In this document: positions 1 to 9,275 of the stretch, piece after piece
Position numbering within the stretch: position 1 is the first letter of the stretch
Layout: the number at the start of each line of letters is the position of its first letter
From: Sphingobacterium cellulitidis
GTDB lineage: Bacteria > Bacteroidota > Bacteroidia > Sphingobacteriales > Sphingobacteriaceae
NCBI GenBank assembly: GCA_002245855.1
Contig: NOUX01000004.1
Coordinates: forward strand, 186,001-250,000
DNA length: 64,000 bases
Direction of reading: 5' to 3'
Position numbers and translations under genes: made by a program
Notes under the pieces: generated by a model
Database searches by the model: none
What the model saw: only the letters and a program-made list of their open reading frames with translations
What the model was told of the DNA's origin: nothing

Positions 1-1
1 G

Positions 2-604
2 GATAAGGACACTTCAAATGCCTATGTGAAAAATGGTTTCTTGACCATTACTGCCAAAAGACAGAATGCTGGGGGTAAAAAATATACTTCAGCCCGTCTA
101 CGCAGCTTGCATAAAGGAGATTGGTTATATGGAAGATTTGAAATCCGAGCGAAGGTTCCCAGTGGCAATGGAACCTGGCCAGCTATCTGGATGATGCCTT
201 CGGAGGATACCTATGGCGGTTGGCCTAAGAGTGGAGAAATCGATATTATGGAATATGTAGGTTCAGATCCGGACACAGTTTTGGGAACAGTGCATACAGA
301 GAGTTATAATCATATCATTGGTACACAGAAAGGAAAGTCCACGAGAGTAGCCGATGCCGATGAAAAATTTCATACTTATATATTGGAATGGGATGCCAAC
401 GAAATCAAGATTTTCGTCGATAAAAAGCTTTATTTCAATTTCAAGAATGAAGGAAAAACTCCTGCGGAATGGCCCTTTGATCAAAAGTTCCACTTGCTTC
501 TAAATTTAGCAATAGGAGGAGGTCTAGGAGGTCAAAAAGGAATTGATGACAGTTTGTTCCCTCATAGCTATATGATCGATTATGTTCGGGTTTATCAAAA
601 ATAG
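2..604 (+). CDS. Glycoside hydrolase family 16 (laminarinase-type), 5' end missing
   Basis: This is the C-terminal part of a GH16 beta-glucanase; the frame is open to the window edge, so the true start lies upstream. The family signature E-I-D-I-M-E is at 236-253, with the first Glu as nucleophile and the second as acid/base. The surrounding WPAIWMMP, GWPKSGE and LNLAIGG motifs and the C-terminal DYVRVYQK strand are typical of laminarinases (endo-1,3-beta-glucanases). A secreted or periplasmic glucanase is likely, but the signal peptide is outside the window. Substrate (beta-1,3 or mixed-linkage glucan) is a family-level inference. The gene converges on the DUF1501 gene, 17 bases away. Confidence 0.9.
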   Translation, partial: DKDTSNAYVKNGFLTITAKRQNAGGKKYTSARLRSLHKGDWLYGRFEIRAKVPSGNGTWPAIWMMPSEDTYGGWPKSGEIDIMEYVGSDPDTVLGTVHTESYNHIIGTQKGKSTRVADADEKFHTYILEWDANEIKIFVDKKLYFNFKNEGKTPAEWPFDQKFHLLLNLAIGGGLGGQKGIDDSLFPHSYMIDYVRVYQK

Positions 605-621
605 AATTGGTTATTAAGGAA

Positions 622-2043
622 TTAAATAAACAGTTCTAATTCTGCTTTATGCACTCCGTCAGGAGTGGTGTAAAATGGTCTACCTTCAACAACCACATGT
701 TTTTGAGGATCAACGCCAAGAGCATGATATATGGATTGATGGATTCTTTCTATGCGGATAGGTTTTTCAATGGTCTTACAAGGGCGTTCATCTGCTGTTT
801 TCCCGTAGACAAATCCTTTCTTTACTCCACCGCCGAACATCAATATGGAGCTACCATCTGTAAAATGGCGGTGCATACCATAGTTTTTGATGTCGTTGAT
901 GACATCTGGTTGATCTACCTGGTGTAATACTTCAGCACCCGGTCTACCTTCCATCACCATATCCCGGCTGAATTCACTTGCCAAAATCACCAGAGTACGA
1001 TCGAGATGACCACTTTTTTCCAAATCCTTCAATAGTTGGGCAATTGGTGCATCAATTAATTTTTTCATGTCTTTTGCCCGGGTATGCCCATTTTCATGGG
1101 TATCCCAACCCATAAAGGGTTCATATTCGGAAGTGACTGAAATAAAACGTGCTCCTTGTTCTACCAACCGCTTTGCCATTAAGCAACCCAGTCCAAATTT
1201 TCCGGTATTGTAAATATCATAGCTTTCCTTGGGTTCAGAGGCGAGGTCAAAGGCTTTGGCTTCAGGCGATTTTAATAATCTATAAGCTTGCTCCATGGAT
1301 CTTTTGAAGGATTCTTTTTGATAGTCACTACCAAATTCTCCAATGGGGTTTTTATTGAGCAATTCATTGTATAGCTGATTTCGTCTTTCAAAACGACTGA
1401 ATGACATGCCAGCTGGTGGTTTCACTGAGTCTAAACCTGATGAAGGGTCTGGAATCATAAATGGTCCAAATTCACTACCCAATATTCCGGCAGTATGAAA
1501 AGCCTTCAGTTCTTCGGCTTCACCAACGGTCATCCTTTGTCCAATATTGATAAAGGCAGGGATTACAGGGTTCTTAGGTCCTAATTCCTGCGCGATCCAC
1601 GAGCCTATATGTGGTGCTGCTACGGTTTGAGGCGGTTCATAACAGGTATGCCAATGATATTGATGTCTGGAATGCAAGATATGTCCCAAATCCGCAGCCA
1701 TATATGACCGAATCAAGGTCCCTTTGTCCATTAATGCAGCGATTGATTCCAAGCCTTCTGAAAATTCGATTCCATCCAATGCAGTTGGAATAGATTTAAA
1801 AGTGCTGAGTACCTTATTTGAATCCAATCCTTTTTCATACGGAGTATACCTTTTAGGATCGAAGGTTTCCGTATGTGCCATTCCGCCAGCCATCCACAGT
1901 AATATAACACTGTCAGCAGTGGAATTGCTACCGCGAGAACAAGAAGATAAGATGGATGACAAGGGCGAGCCTGCGGCTAATGCCGCCAGGGTTCCTGCAC
2001 CTGCAGTTTTTAAAAAATCCCTTCTATTAAAATTCAGTTTCAT
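622..2043 (-). CDS. DUF1501 family protein, Tat-exported
   Basis: A 473-residue protein starting with a twin-arginine signal (NRRDFLKTAG), a hydrophobic stretch and a possible lipobox (ILSSC near residue 35), so it is probably exported folded through Tat and perhaps lipidated. The body matches DUF1501, an alkaline-phosphatase/sulfatase-like fold; GGMAHTETFDPK near residue 53 and GWDTHENG near residue 310 are typical. The substrate is unknown. It lies directly downstream of the cytochrome/DUF1549/DUF1553 gene on the same strand (55-base gap). This pair is recurrent in Bacteroidota and Planctomycetes, suggesting the two act together at the cell envelope. Confidence 0.85.
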   Translation of the reverse strand: MKLNFNRRDFLKTAGAGTLAALAAGSPLSSILSSCSRGSNSTADSVILLWMAGGMAHTETFDPKRYTPYEKGLDSNKVLSTFKSIPTALDGIEFSEGLESIAALMDKGTLIRSYMAADLGHILHSRHQYHWHTCYEPPQTVAAPHIGSWIAQELGPKNPVIPAFINIGQRMTVGEAEELKAFHTAGILGSEFGPFMIPDPSSGLDSVKPPAGMSFSRFERRNQLYNELLNKNPIGEFGSDYQKESFKRSMEQAYRLLKSPEAKAFDLASEPKESYDIYNTGKFGLGCLMAKRLVEQGARFISVTSEYEPFMGWDTHENGHTRAKDMKKLIDAPIAQLLKDLEKSGHLDRTLVILASEFSRDMVMEGRPGAEVLHQVDQPDVINDIKNYGMHRHFTDGSSILMFGGGVKKGFVYGKTADERPCKTIEKPIRIERIHQSIYHALGVDPQKHVVVEGRPFYTTPDGVHKAELELFI

Positions 2044-2098
2044 CGCTTATATCATTACTCATTAATTCTGTTTCAAACTTCCTTTGTATTTTCGAATT

Positions 2099-4627
2099 CT
2101 ATTCGATGAATTGGAATTCCGGCAGTAGGACAATTGCCCATAGTAATTCCTGTACCGATCCTTCATCTATTTTTCCGTCGAATAGTTCGTTGGCAATCTT
2201 TAGTTCATCGCTGGAAGGTTTTCTTCCTAAAGTTTGTCCATATATCGCTTGAATCATTTCATTAGGGTCCTTGTACTGCGAGACCCATCTTTTTGCTCCT
2301 TGAATCAAGGTTTCGTTTAATTTCGTTCCATTAGTAAGTTCCATTGCCTGTAATAAGGTGACATGGCCTTCACGCACGCTGATGATATTTTCGCGGCTAG
2401 GTCTTCCTAGGGCTGTTTGAAATGGATCATTCTGAACCAGTGCAGCACGAACAAATGCGGAGGCGTCCATATAAGCCTTAGGGTCAGCTAATGGGTTGTA
2501 TTTTAAGGATTCTACCGAATAAACAGGTGAAACTACGGTGCTTAAGGCATCTGAAAACTGCTCAGCTGTTAATTTCTTTTTCAATAAGCCTTTAAAGACG
2601 AAGCTCTCGGCATTGATGGCTGCCTGGTCGGCTAAACCGATAGACGGTAGCTGGTAAGTCTTTGAAGTGGTAATAAGGTATAATAATTTTTTGATATCAT
2701 AACCTTCTTCAACAAAATTAACAGCCATCCAGTCCAAAAGATCCGCACTCCATGGTTTTTTATCCATTTCATCCGTTGGCGAAACTATACCTCGGCCCAT
2801 TAATTGAGCCCAGATACGATTAACTAATGTTCGATACAGGCGTCCATTTTCAGGTTGCGTCAAAATATTGGAGAGTTCTTGAGACTTTTCTTTTACAGAT
2901 GCGGTTTTAGTGATATTTCCGAGTTCAGGCCATAAGATGCGGGTGTCCGCCATTTTTCCAGTGGGAATATCACAGCGGTTGATTTCTAAGGCTTCTTCGG
3001 AGAAGATATTGGCAAAAGCATAGGCATCATCCAACTTCCAATCACTGACAAAGCTATCATGGCAAGAAGCACATTTAAGGTTCACCCCAAGCAAGGCTTG
3101 CGATACATTTTGGGCAGCTTGCATAGCAGTCGTTTGACTACTATTTACAGCACCACGCCATGCTATCCCTTTGATAAATCCTTTGGATTCTTCCGTTGGG
3201 TCCAATAACTCCATGGTAAACTGCTTGTATGGCTTATTGCTTTGCAAGGATTTAAATAACCAATCTGAGATATTAAATCTACCTTGTGTAATATATCCGG
3301 TTCCGGTATAATCATTTCGCAAAAGATCGTTCCAGAATGTCGTCCAATGGGTAGCATATTCTTGATCCTTTGCCAATAAGGTTTCAACAAGCTTATTTCG
3401 CTTATCTGGATTTCCATCGGCTAAGAAATTCTTTAATTCTTGTTCGGTAGGAGGTAAACCAATCAGGTCAAAGTAAACCCGACGGATATAGGTTCTGTCA
3501 TCAATCAGATTTGGCCATTTTATTCCGTTTTTCTGGAAATAAACATTCACCAAGCGGTCGATTGGATTTTCTAATCCTGCCGAAAGAGGGGGTAACTCTG
3601 GTTTTCTAGGAGCTAATGGTGCGTTAGGGAAAATTCCTTTGATGTTATCGGGCCATGGTGCGCCTTTATCAATCCATAACTTGATAACGGCGATATCTTT
3701 TTCACCTAGCGGTTTTCCTTTTCCAGGCATCGCTTCCTTATGGCCAGGTGGGAGAGAAACACGTCTAAGGAGTTCACTATGCTCTGAATCGCCCGGGATA
3801 ATTACTTTTCCGGATTCACCACCCTTGAATACCAAATCCTTTTGATCCAGACGCAACTCACCTTCGGTCTTATCACTGCCATGACATTGAAAACAATGAT
3901 GCGCAAATATAGTGCGAACGGCTAGATTCAGATTCACTTGTTGCTCTTCGGAAAGGCTATCAGATTCAGAAGAGTAGGATGCAAAATCAAATTCTGCTGA
4001 TGGAGCCGCACCTGCCAGTTCGCCAAGGCTATCGTCTTTTGGAGCCCAAGGAGTGGTACTCAATAGATAATCCTGACCATGAGTCAAAGAGCCCCCAAAA
4101 TGACCTGCCATAAAAATACTGAGGACACTCAATACCAAAGTGAAACGATAGAAAGGGATAAGCCCTTTTTTATCTTTTTTGGTTATGCTCCACAGAATTA
4201 TTGCTGTTAATAAGCTAAAGACTGCTGTACTTATTCCGGACCATTGATGCCATTCAAATGTTTCACCTGCATAGCTGCCTGTATTGGCGAGGAATAAACC
4301 CAAGACTGCTGCAAACAGAGCAGAAGCAGCGCCTACATAAATCAACCAATTGATTCCAGATCGCAGGTTAGATTGAAAGGTTCTCAATTTTGCTAATTCC
4401 ATGAATGCAGCTACCAAAATTAAGGCAACGGGGAAATGGACTAGCATGGGGTGTAGCCTGCCTAAAAATACCCAACCCCACCAGGGGTCTGCATCTTTGC
4501 TGACCTCTTCCACTATTTCCACAGTAGCTTCCTGTGCCATTATGCCCCATGAAATAAGCATCAAGGCCACGAATAGCAATGCGGATTTATTGATGTTAAA
4601 AATCTTTTGAAACTTCGGTTTATACAT
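2099..4627 (-). CDS. Membrane cytochrome with DUF2231, DUF1549 and DUF1553 domains
   Basis: An 842-residue multidomain protein. After a signal-like N-terminus come about four membrane helices (residues 50-185, DUF2231-like). A Planctomycete-type cytochrome c segment with haem motif CFQCH at 245-249 follows, then DUF1549 (around 345-550, with a second motif CASCH) and DUF1553 to the C-terminus. Such proteins are membrane-anchored and face the periplasm; haem binding is strongly implied by the two CxxCH motifs, but no substrate is known. It is upstream of, and probably cotranscribed with, the DUF1501 gene. The start ATG at 4627 is well placed before the hydrophobic segment. Confidence 0.85.
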   Translation of the reverse strand: MYKPKFQKIFNINKSALLFVALMLISWGIMAQEATVEIVEEVSKDADPWWGWVFLGRLHPMLVHFPVALILVAAFMELAKLRTFQSNLRSGINWLIYVGAASALFAAVLGLFLANTGSYAGETFEWHQWSGISTAVFSLLTAIILWSITKKDKKGLIPFYRFTLVLSVLSIFMAGHFGGSLTHGQDYLLSTTPWAPKDDSLGELAGAAPSAEFDFASYSSESDSLSEEQQVNLNLAVRTIFAHHCFQCHGSDKTEGELRLDQKDLVFKGGESGKVIIPGDSEHSELLRRVSLPPGHKEAMPGKGKPLGEKDIAVIKLWIDKGAPWPDNIKGIFPNAPLAPRKPELPPLSAGLENPIDRLVNVYFQKNGIKWPNLIDDRTYIRRVYFDLIGLPPTEQELKNFLADGNPDKRNKLVETLLAKDQEYATHWTTFWNDLLRNDYTGTGYITQGRFNISDWLFKSLQSNKPYKQFTMELLDPTEESKGFIKGIAWRGAVNSSQTTAMQAAQNVSQALLGVNLKCASCHDSFVSDWKLDDAYAFANIFSEEALEINRCDIPTGKMADTRILWPELGNITKTASVKEKSQELSNILTQPENGRLYRTLVNRIWAQLMGRGIVSPTDEMDKKPWSADLLDWMAVNFVEEGYDIKKLLYLITTSKTYQLPSIGLADQAAINAESFVFKGLLKKKLTAEQFSDALSTVVSPVYSVESLKYNPLADPKAYMDASAFVRAALVQNDPFQTALGRPSRENIISVREGHVTLLQAMELTNGTKLNETLIQGAKRWVSQYKDPNEMIQAIYGQTLGRKPSSDELKIANELFDGKIDEGSVQELLWAIVLLPEFQFIE

Positions 4628-4916
4628 GTTTGGTCCTTTTTTGATGACCAGAGATATATTAAAGTTAAGTATTATTTAACAAGTACCATCCTGTACCTTC
4701 ATGTAAAAATTTTGTTGTTTGGAAGTGAAAATCAAGGGTATAGACTGTTTGATTATTTTTCTTTTCTGCTAAAATGCTTGGAAAAGAATACTTAGGGGTT
4801 AAAAGCTTAGATTCATTTCTTTTTCAACAAAAGTCAGGGTTTTCTGTTGTAATAAATGGGTGGCTACCTTATGGTTGGTACTCATTAAGTATGAATTTTT
4901 GAAAAAACTGAAAAAT

Positions 4917-5900
4917 ATGTCACACGAAAAAGCTGAAAAAGATCCACAAATAATTGTACAAATCCGTGAATTTTTAGGTGAACTTAACAATAGTGGAGGA
5001 GAACCTTTAGAAACCCTTTCTCCAGAGGATGCACGTCAAGTACTGGTTGATGCGCAGAAATCTGTCAAAGTAGACTATTCAGGTATTAGTGAATCTGAAA
5101 GAAAGATTACTCAAGATGGAATTACTGTTAATATCCATGTGGTAAAACCTGAAAATGCTAAAAATGAGAAACTTCCGGTGTTTATCTTTATTCATGGTGG
5201 AGGCTGGATACTAGGGGATTATCCAACACATAAAAGGTTGGTTCGTGATCTGGTTGTTCATTCTGGCGCTGCTGCTGTTTTTGTAGACTATACGCCTTCT
5301 CCGGAGGCGAAATATCCAGTAGCCATCAATGAAATCTATGCTGCAACAAAATGGGTGGCTGAGCATGGTGATGAAATTGGCGTCGATGGAAGCAACCTTG
5401 CGGTTGCTGGAAATAGTGTGGGTGGAAATATGACTGCGGTTACTTGTCTGATGGCGAAAGATAAAGCTGGACCAAAGATCAAGTTCCAATTGTTGTTATG
5501 GCCAGTCACAGATGCGGATTTCTCACGTGAATCTTGGACTAAATATGCAGAAGGTAGATTTCTGACCTCGAATATGATGAAATGGATGTGGGATAACTAT
5601 TTGCCTGATGTCAGCAAAAGAAAAGAATACTATGCGACTCCGTTTAATGCCAGTATAGAAGAACTGAAGGGCTTGCCGCCAGCTTTGGTACAGTTAGCAG
5701 AAAATGATATTCTCTATGATGAAGGTTTGGCTTATGCAAGAAAACTGGATGAAGCAGGAGTCCCTACGACAATTCAAACCTATAATGGCTTTATCCATGA
5801 TTATGGTTTGTTAAATCCATTGGATCATATCGAAGCGGTTAAATTTTCTACAGAATTAGCTGCTCTAGGTCTTAAAAAAGCCTTGTTTGGAAATGATTAG
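4917..5900 (+). CDS. Alpha/beta hydrolase, HSL/acetylesterase type
   Basis: Family of hormone-sensitive-lipase-like carboxylesterases. The oxyanion-hole motif HGGGW is seen in the first third, the nucleophile elbow GNSVGG in the middle (Ser), the acid in LAENDILYDEG and the His in GFIHDYG, so a full Ser-Asp-His triad is present. No signal peptide is seen, so it is probably cytoplasmic. I chose ATG 4917 (MSHEK) over the GTG at 4860 because the extra 19 residues look unrelated to the fold and the shorter form has normal family length (about 328 residues). The physiological ester is unknown. It is transcribed away from the DUF1549/DUF1553 gene. Confidence 0.85.
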   Translation: MSHEKAEKDPQIIVQIREFLGELNNSGGEPLETLSPEDARQVLVDAQKSVKVDYSGISESERKITQDGITVNIHVVKPENAKNEKLPVFIFIHGGGWILGDYPTHKRLVRDLVVHSGAAAVFVDYTPSPEAKYPVAINEIYAATKWVAEHGDEIGVDGSNLAVAGNSVGGNMTAVTCLMAKDKAGPKIKFQLLLWPVTDADFSRESWTKYAEGRFLTSNMMKWMWDNYLPDVSKRKEYYATPFNASIEELKGLPPALVQLAENDILYDEGLAYARKLDEAGVPTTIQTYNGFIHDYGLLNPLDHIEAVKFSTELAALGLKKALFGND

Positions 5901-5946
5901 GCCTCTTCTTTTCATAATTTTAGAAAGATAATCTGTACTTTGGAAT

Positions 5947-6480
5947 ATGGATCTAATTATAAGAAGGGAAGAAGAAAGTGATTTTCTAGCAATCTCTGAA
6001 TTAATAAAAAGAGCTTTTGAAAATGAAGAAATGAGCGATCATCAAGAACAGTTTCTTGTTGATCGCTTGCGTTTATCCAAAGGTTTTATCCCCGACTTAG
6101 CCTTAATTGCACAGATTGAAGAACGCATTGTTGGCTATATTTTATTGACAAAGGTTGAAATCCTGTCTATCAATGGAACTAAACATCCTATTCTAGCACT
6201 TGCTCCAGTTGCTGTATTACCTGAATTTCATGGCCAAGGAATTGGTTCACAATTAGTGAATTTTGCCCATCAGAGGGCACAAGAGTTAGGTTATGAATCA
6301 GTTGTTTTGTTGGGCCATGAGGATTATTATCCTCGGTTTGGATACCGAAAAGCACGAGATTTTGATATTAAACTTCCATTTGATGTGCCTGATGAAAACT
6401 GCATGGTCATCGAGTTAATTCCAAATGCACTAAAAGGAGTCAGTGGAATAGTCCAATATCCTTCCGAATTTTATGAGTAA
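5947..6480 (+). CDS. GNAT family N-acetyltransferase
   Basis: A 177-residue single-domain GNAT protein. The acetyl-CoA binding motif A is visible as LAPVAVLPEFHGQGIGSQLV (R/Q-x-x-G-x-G/A form QGIG), followed by the HEDYYPRFGYRKA strand typical of YhbS-like members. The acceptor substrate cannot be read from sequence. It stands alone on the plus strand between the esterase and the molybdenum-cofactor island, 66 bases from the next start. Confidence 0.85.
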   Translation: MDLIIRREEESDFLAISELIKRAFENEEMSDHQEQFLVDRLRLSKGFIPDLALIAQIEERIVGYILLTKVEILSINGTKHPILALAPVAVLPEFHGQGIGSQLVNFAHQRAQELGYESVVLLGHEDYYPRFGYRKARDFDIKLPFDVPDENCMVIELIPNALKGVSGIVQYPSEFYE

Positions 6481-6564
6481 TTCCCTTAAACTTTAGTAAA
6501 TTGAAGAAGCGGTTAATAATTCAGGTCCTTGACATGAATTATTTCCTTGAATCAGGTATTATCT

Positions 6565-7314
6565 ATGGAACATTGGGAGCTCATATTCATCTTTTTGATG
6601 ATTGCATTTGTATATTCATCTGTAGGATTTGGTGGTGGCTCCAGTTATTTGGCTGTACTAGCGGTTTATAGTTTACCATATCAGGAAATTCGCCTTACTG
6701 CCTTGATTTGTAATGTGATAGTGGTAATAGGTGGAGTGATTATTTATTATAAAAACAAGCAGATAGATTGGAGAAAAATACTTCCCCTAGCCATTATCAG
6801 TGTTCCAATGGCCTTTTTAGGAGCTATTGTCAAGCTTAGCCAGGAAACTTTCTTTTTAATGCTTGGAATTACCTTAGTCATTGCTGCTATCTTGTTATGG
6901 GTGAAAACAGAACCATCGACAGCTGAAGAAATAGCATCCGTGGAAAAACCAAGTTTGGTAAAGAATAGTTTATTAGGTGGAGGTATAGGTTTTCTTTCGG
7001 GTTTGGTAGGTATAGGTGGTGGGATTTTTTTATCGCCCTTGCTAAACCTGATGAGATGGGATACAGCTAGAAAAATAGCTGCTTGTTCAAGTGTATTTAT
7101 TTTAATGAACTCCATCTCTGGAATCCTTGGTCAACTATCGAAATTATCTGTGGAAATGAACTTTTCGAGAATTTCTATTTTATGTCTTTCCGTTTTGATA
7201 GGAGGACAGCTGGGTTCAAGGATGTCATTGAAATGGAATCCTTTAGTGATCAAGCGGGTAACAGCGGTTCTAGTTTTGATAGCTGGAATAAATGTGTTGA
7301 TAAAATATTGGTAG
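6565..7314 (+). CDS. TauE/SafE-family permease
   Basis: An integral membrane protein with about eight helices and the duplicated glycine motif of the family: VGFGGGSSYL in the first half and GLVGIGGGIFL in the second. TauE/SafE proteins export sulfite and other small anions. It is the first gene of the run leading into moaD, moaE and fdhD and ends 9 bases before moaD, so I infer a link to sulfur or molybdate handling, but the anion is unproved. ATG 6565 is preferred to the upstream TTG 6547, which adds only six residues before the first helix. Confidence 0.8.
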   Translation: MEHWELIFIFLMIAFVYSSVGFGGGSSYLAVLAVYSLPYQEIRLTALICNVIVVIGGVIIYYKNKQIDWRKILPLAIISVPMAFLGAIVKLSQETFFLMLGITLVIAAILLWVKTEPSTAEEIASVEKPSLVKNSLLGGGIGFLSGLVGIGGGIFLSPLLNLMRWDTARKIAACSSVFILMNSISGILGQLSKLSVEMNFSRISILCLSVLIGGQLGSRMSLKWNPLVIKRVTAVLVLIAGINVLIKYW

Positions 7315-7323
7315 AGGAGGAAT

Positions 7324-7566
7324 ATGAAAATTAAGGTATTAGGATTTGGAATTGTACGTGAAATTTTTGAAAACCAATCTATTGAGATTGATGTTGATGA
7401 AGGTTTGACTGTCAGTGGATTAAGGGGAGTTCTTGAGACTAAGTATCCAAGGATGATGAGTCTCAAATCCTATATGATTGCATTAGATGAAGAATATGCT
7501 GATGAGGATCAGGAGATTTCCAATTTAGATGAGATTGCGGTAATTCCGCCGGTAAGTGGGGGCTAA
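7324..7566 (+). CDS. moaD: MoaD, molybdopterin synthase sulfur carrier subunit
   Basis: An 80-residue ubiquitin-fold protein ending in the required Gly-Gly (VIPPVSGG). The C-terminal glycine is adenylated by MoeB and then thiocarboxylated, donating the dithiolene sulfurs of molybdopterin. A purine-rich AGAGGAGG ribosome site sits just before the ATG. It is 3 bases from moaE, with which it forms the heterotetrameric synthase. Confidence 0.92.
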   Translation: MKIKVLGFGIVREIFENQSIEIDVDEGLTVSGLRGVLETKYPRMMSLKSYMIALDEEYADEDQEISNLDEIAVIPPVSGG

Positions 7567-7569
7567 TTT

Positions 7570-7986
7570 ATGATAGAATTAAAAATTTCAAATCAAGCTT
7601 TGGACCTGCTATCCTGTTTAGAGATCTCCAAAGATTTAGAAAGTGGAGGAGTGGCAACTTTTATTGGTTCTGTTCGAAACAATACCAAAGGTAAGGAAGT
7701 TGTAAGGCTTGAGTTTGAATGTTATGAGCCTATGGCAATCAAGGAAATGAAGAAGATTGTTGAATCTGCTATAGCGAAGTTTGCAGTTCGCAATGTTGTT
7801 ATTCATCATCGGATTGGGGTTTTGTATCCTGGCGATGTTGCGGTTATTATTGTGGTCAATGATGGTCATCGCGAATCAGTTTTTGATGCTTGCCGTTATA
7901 TCATTGATACCTTGAAAGAAACTGTGCCGATATGGAAAAGAGAAATTTTTGAAGATGGTGCAGAGTGGGTTTCAGCTCACCCTTAA
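7570..7986 (+). CDS. moaE: MoaE, molybdopterin synthase catalytic subunit
   Basis: A 138-residue protein matching MoaE along its length: GGVATFIGSVRN near the start, HHRIGVLYPGDVAVII in the middle, then the HRESVFDACRYIIDTLKE helix and the PIWKREIF segment carrying the active-site Lys. It converts precursor Z (cPMP) to molybdopterin with sulfur from MoaD. It lies directly behind moaD in a tight operon. Confidence 0.93.
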   Translation: MIELKISNQALDLLSCLEISKDLESGGVATFIGSVRNNTKGKEVVRLEFECYEPMAIKEMKKIVESAIAKFAVRNVVIHHRIGVLYPGDVAVIIVVNDGHRESVFDACRYIIDTLKETVPIWKREIFEDGAEWVSAHP

Positions 7987-8031
7987 TTCGTTAAAATTTT
8001 CGTATATTTAAGAGATAAGCCTTGAGGAGTG

Positions 8032-8907
8032 ATGAAAGCAGAGACCCTGAAAAACAGTCCAATCCAAAGTTTGGATATCATAAAAGTTAAGAATTCCAGT
8101 AGTTTTCAATTTCAGGATGATGTTTCTGTGGAAGAGCCCCTTGAAATAAGGGTTCTCTATGGAAATGCTGATGAGAGAGTTTCTAAAAACCTATCAGTAA
8201 CCATGCGAACTCCTGGAAATGATTCAGAATTGGCTGTAGGATTTTTATTTACAGAAGGTGTTCTATCCAGTTCAGATCAAGTAAAAAGCATTCAAAATCC
8301 TCAATCCGAATGCTCAAAAAACAGTGAGAATATAATAATTGTTGAATTAAATGAAGGTATTCATCCGCAATTGATGAATGTAGACCGTAATTTCTATACA
8401 ACCTCCAGTTGTGGGGTCTGTGGAAAAGGTTCTATTGAATCAATACGGACAGTGAATCCATTCTTAAAAATTCAAAAAGAGAATTCAGCCATTGAATTAG
8501 ATTTGCTATATGGGTTGTCGGATAAATTGAAAACCTTTCAACAAAACTTTAGTTCTACAGGAGGAATTCATGCCTCTGGACTATTTGATTTTGAAGGGAA
8601 CTTACTTGGCCTCCGGGAGGATGTTGGCAGGCATAATGCCTTAGATAAGTTGATTGGCTATGCTTTCATGAACAATCAATTACCTCTTCAAAATAGAATT
8701 TTGTTGTTGAGTGGGCGTGCAAGCTTTGAGCTGGTACAAAAAGCTGCCATGGCTGGAATACCAATCATTGCTGCAATAGGAGCGCCATCAAGCTTAGCTA
8801 TTAGTTTAGCGAAAGAATTTGACATTACTTTATTGGGTTTCCTTGGTTCGGATAGATTTAATATTTACCATCAAGCAGAAACTCTAACTATTAATAATTT
8901 GATATGA
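8032..8907 (+). CDS. fdhD: FdhD, formate dehydrogenase accessory sulfurtransferase
   Basis: About 291 residues. The defining motif is SSCGVCGKG, whose CxxC pair carries persulfide from the cysteine desulfurase to Mo-bisPGD before insertion into formate-dehydrogenase-type enzymes. STGGIHASGLF and EDVGRHNALDK are further family motifs. I prefer ATG 8032 to the adjacent GTG 8029; a GAGGAG ribosome site lies at 8024-8029. The stop overlaps the next start by 4 bases (ATGA), indicating translational coupling with the small downstream gene and then the oxidoreductase that FdhD presumably serves. Confidence 0.93.
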   Translation: MKAETLKNSPIQSLDIIKVKNSSSFQFQDDVSVEEPLEIRVLYGNADERVSKNLSVTMRTPGNDSELAVGFLFTEGVLSSSDQVKSIQNPQSECSKNSENIIIVELNEGIHPQLMNVDRNFYTTSSCGVCGKGSIESIRTVNPFLKIQKENSAIELDLLYGLSDKLKTFQQNFSSTGGIHASGLFDFEGNLLGLREDVGRHNALDKLIGYAFMNNQLPLQNRILLLSGRASFELVQKAAMAGIPIIAAIGAPSSLAISLAKEFDITLLGFLGSDRFNIYHQAETLTINNLI

Positions 8908-9254
8908 AGATTAGAATAAAAGATAATTCCGTTAGACTTCGTCTGACCCAGTCTGAAGTTGCAGAGTTATACGATAATGGTGTTATTTCAAGATCCACTG
9001 AGTTTTTGGACAAACCATTTGAATATGCTGTAGAACGCTTTGAGGGAACGGATTTATCAGCTGATTTTATTGATAATAGAATTACGATGAAAATTCCTGT
9101 GGAATTTCTTGAGGAATTGAAAAATTCGGATACGGTGGGATTTGATGGTATATCTGGGCAAGTGAAATTATTAATTGAAAAGGATTTTGTTTGTATTGAT
9201 AATACTGATGAGGATCAGAGTGATAATTATCCGAATCCAAATCTAAAATGTTGA
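8904..9254 (+). CDS. Small conserved protein, DUF7009-like
   Basis: A 116-residue soluble protein beginning MKIRIKDNSVRLRLTQSEV. I recognise this start as that of a small Bacteroidota family (I believe DUF7009) that tends to sit beside fdhD; the family name is from memory and was not checked. There is no signal peptide, membrane helix or Cys cluster, and the C-terminus is acidic. Its start overlaps the fdhD stop (ATGA) and the oxidoreductase begins 21 bases later. Position between the sulfurtransferase and its client suggests a role in maturation of that enzyme, but the function is unknown. Confidence 0.75.
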   Translation: MKIRIKDNSVRLRLTQSEVAELYDNGVISRSTEFLDKPFEYAVERFEGTDLSADFIDNRITMKIPVEFLEELKNSDTVGFDGISGQVKLLIEKDFVCIDNTDEDQSDNYPNPNLKC

Positions 9255-9275
9255 TCATCCTAAAAATGTGAGGCC

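Noticed and set aside
6747..7115. A 122-residue minus-strand ORF
   Set aside because: It is antisense to the TauE/SafE permease, which has clear family motifs.
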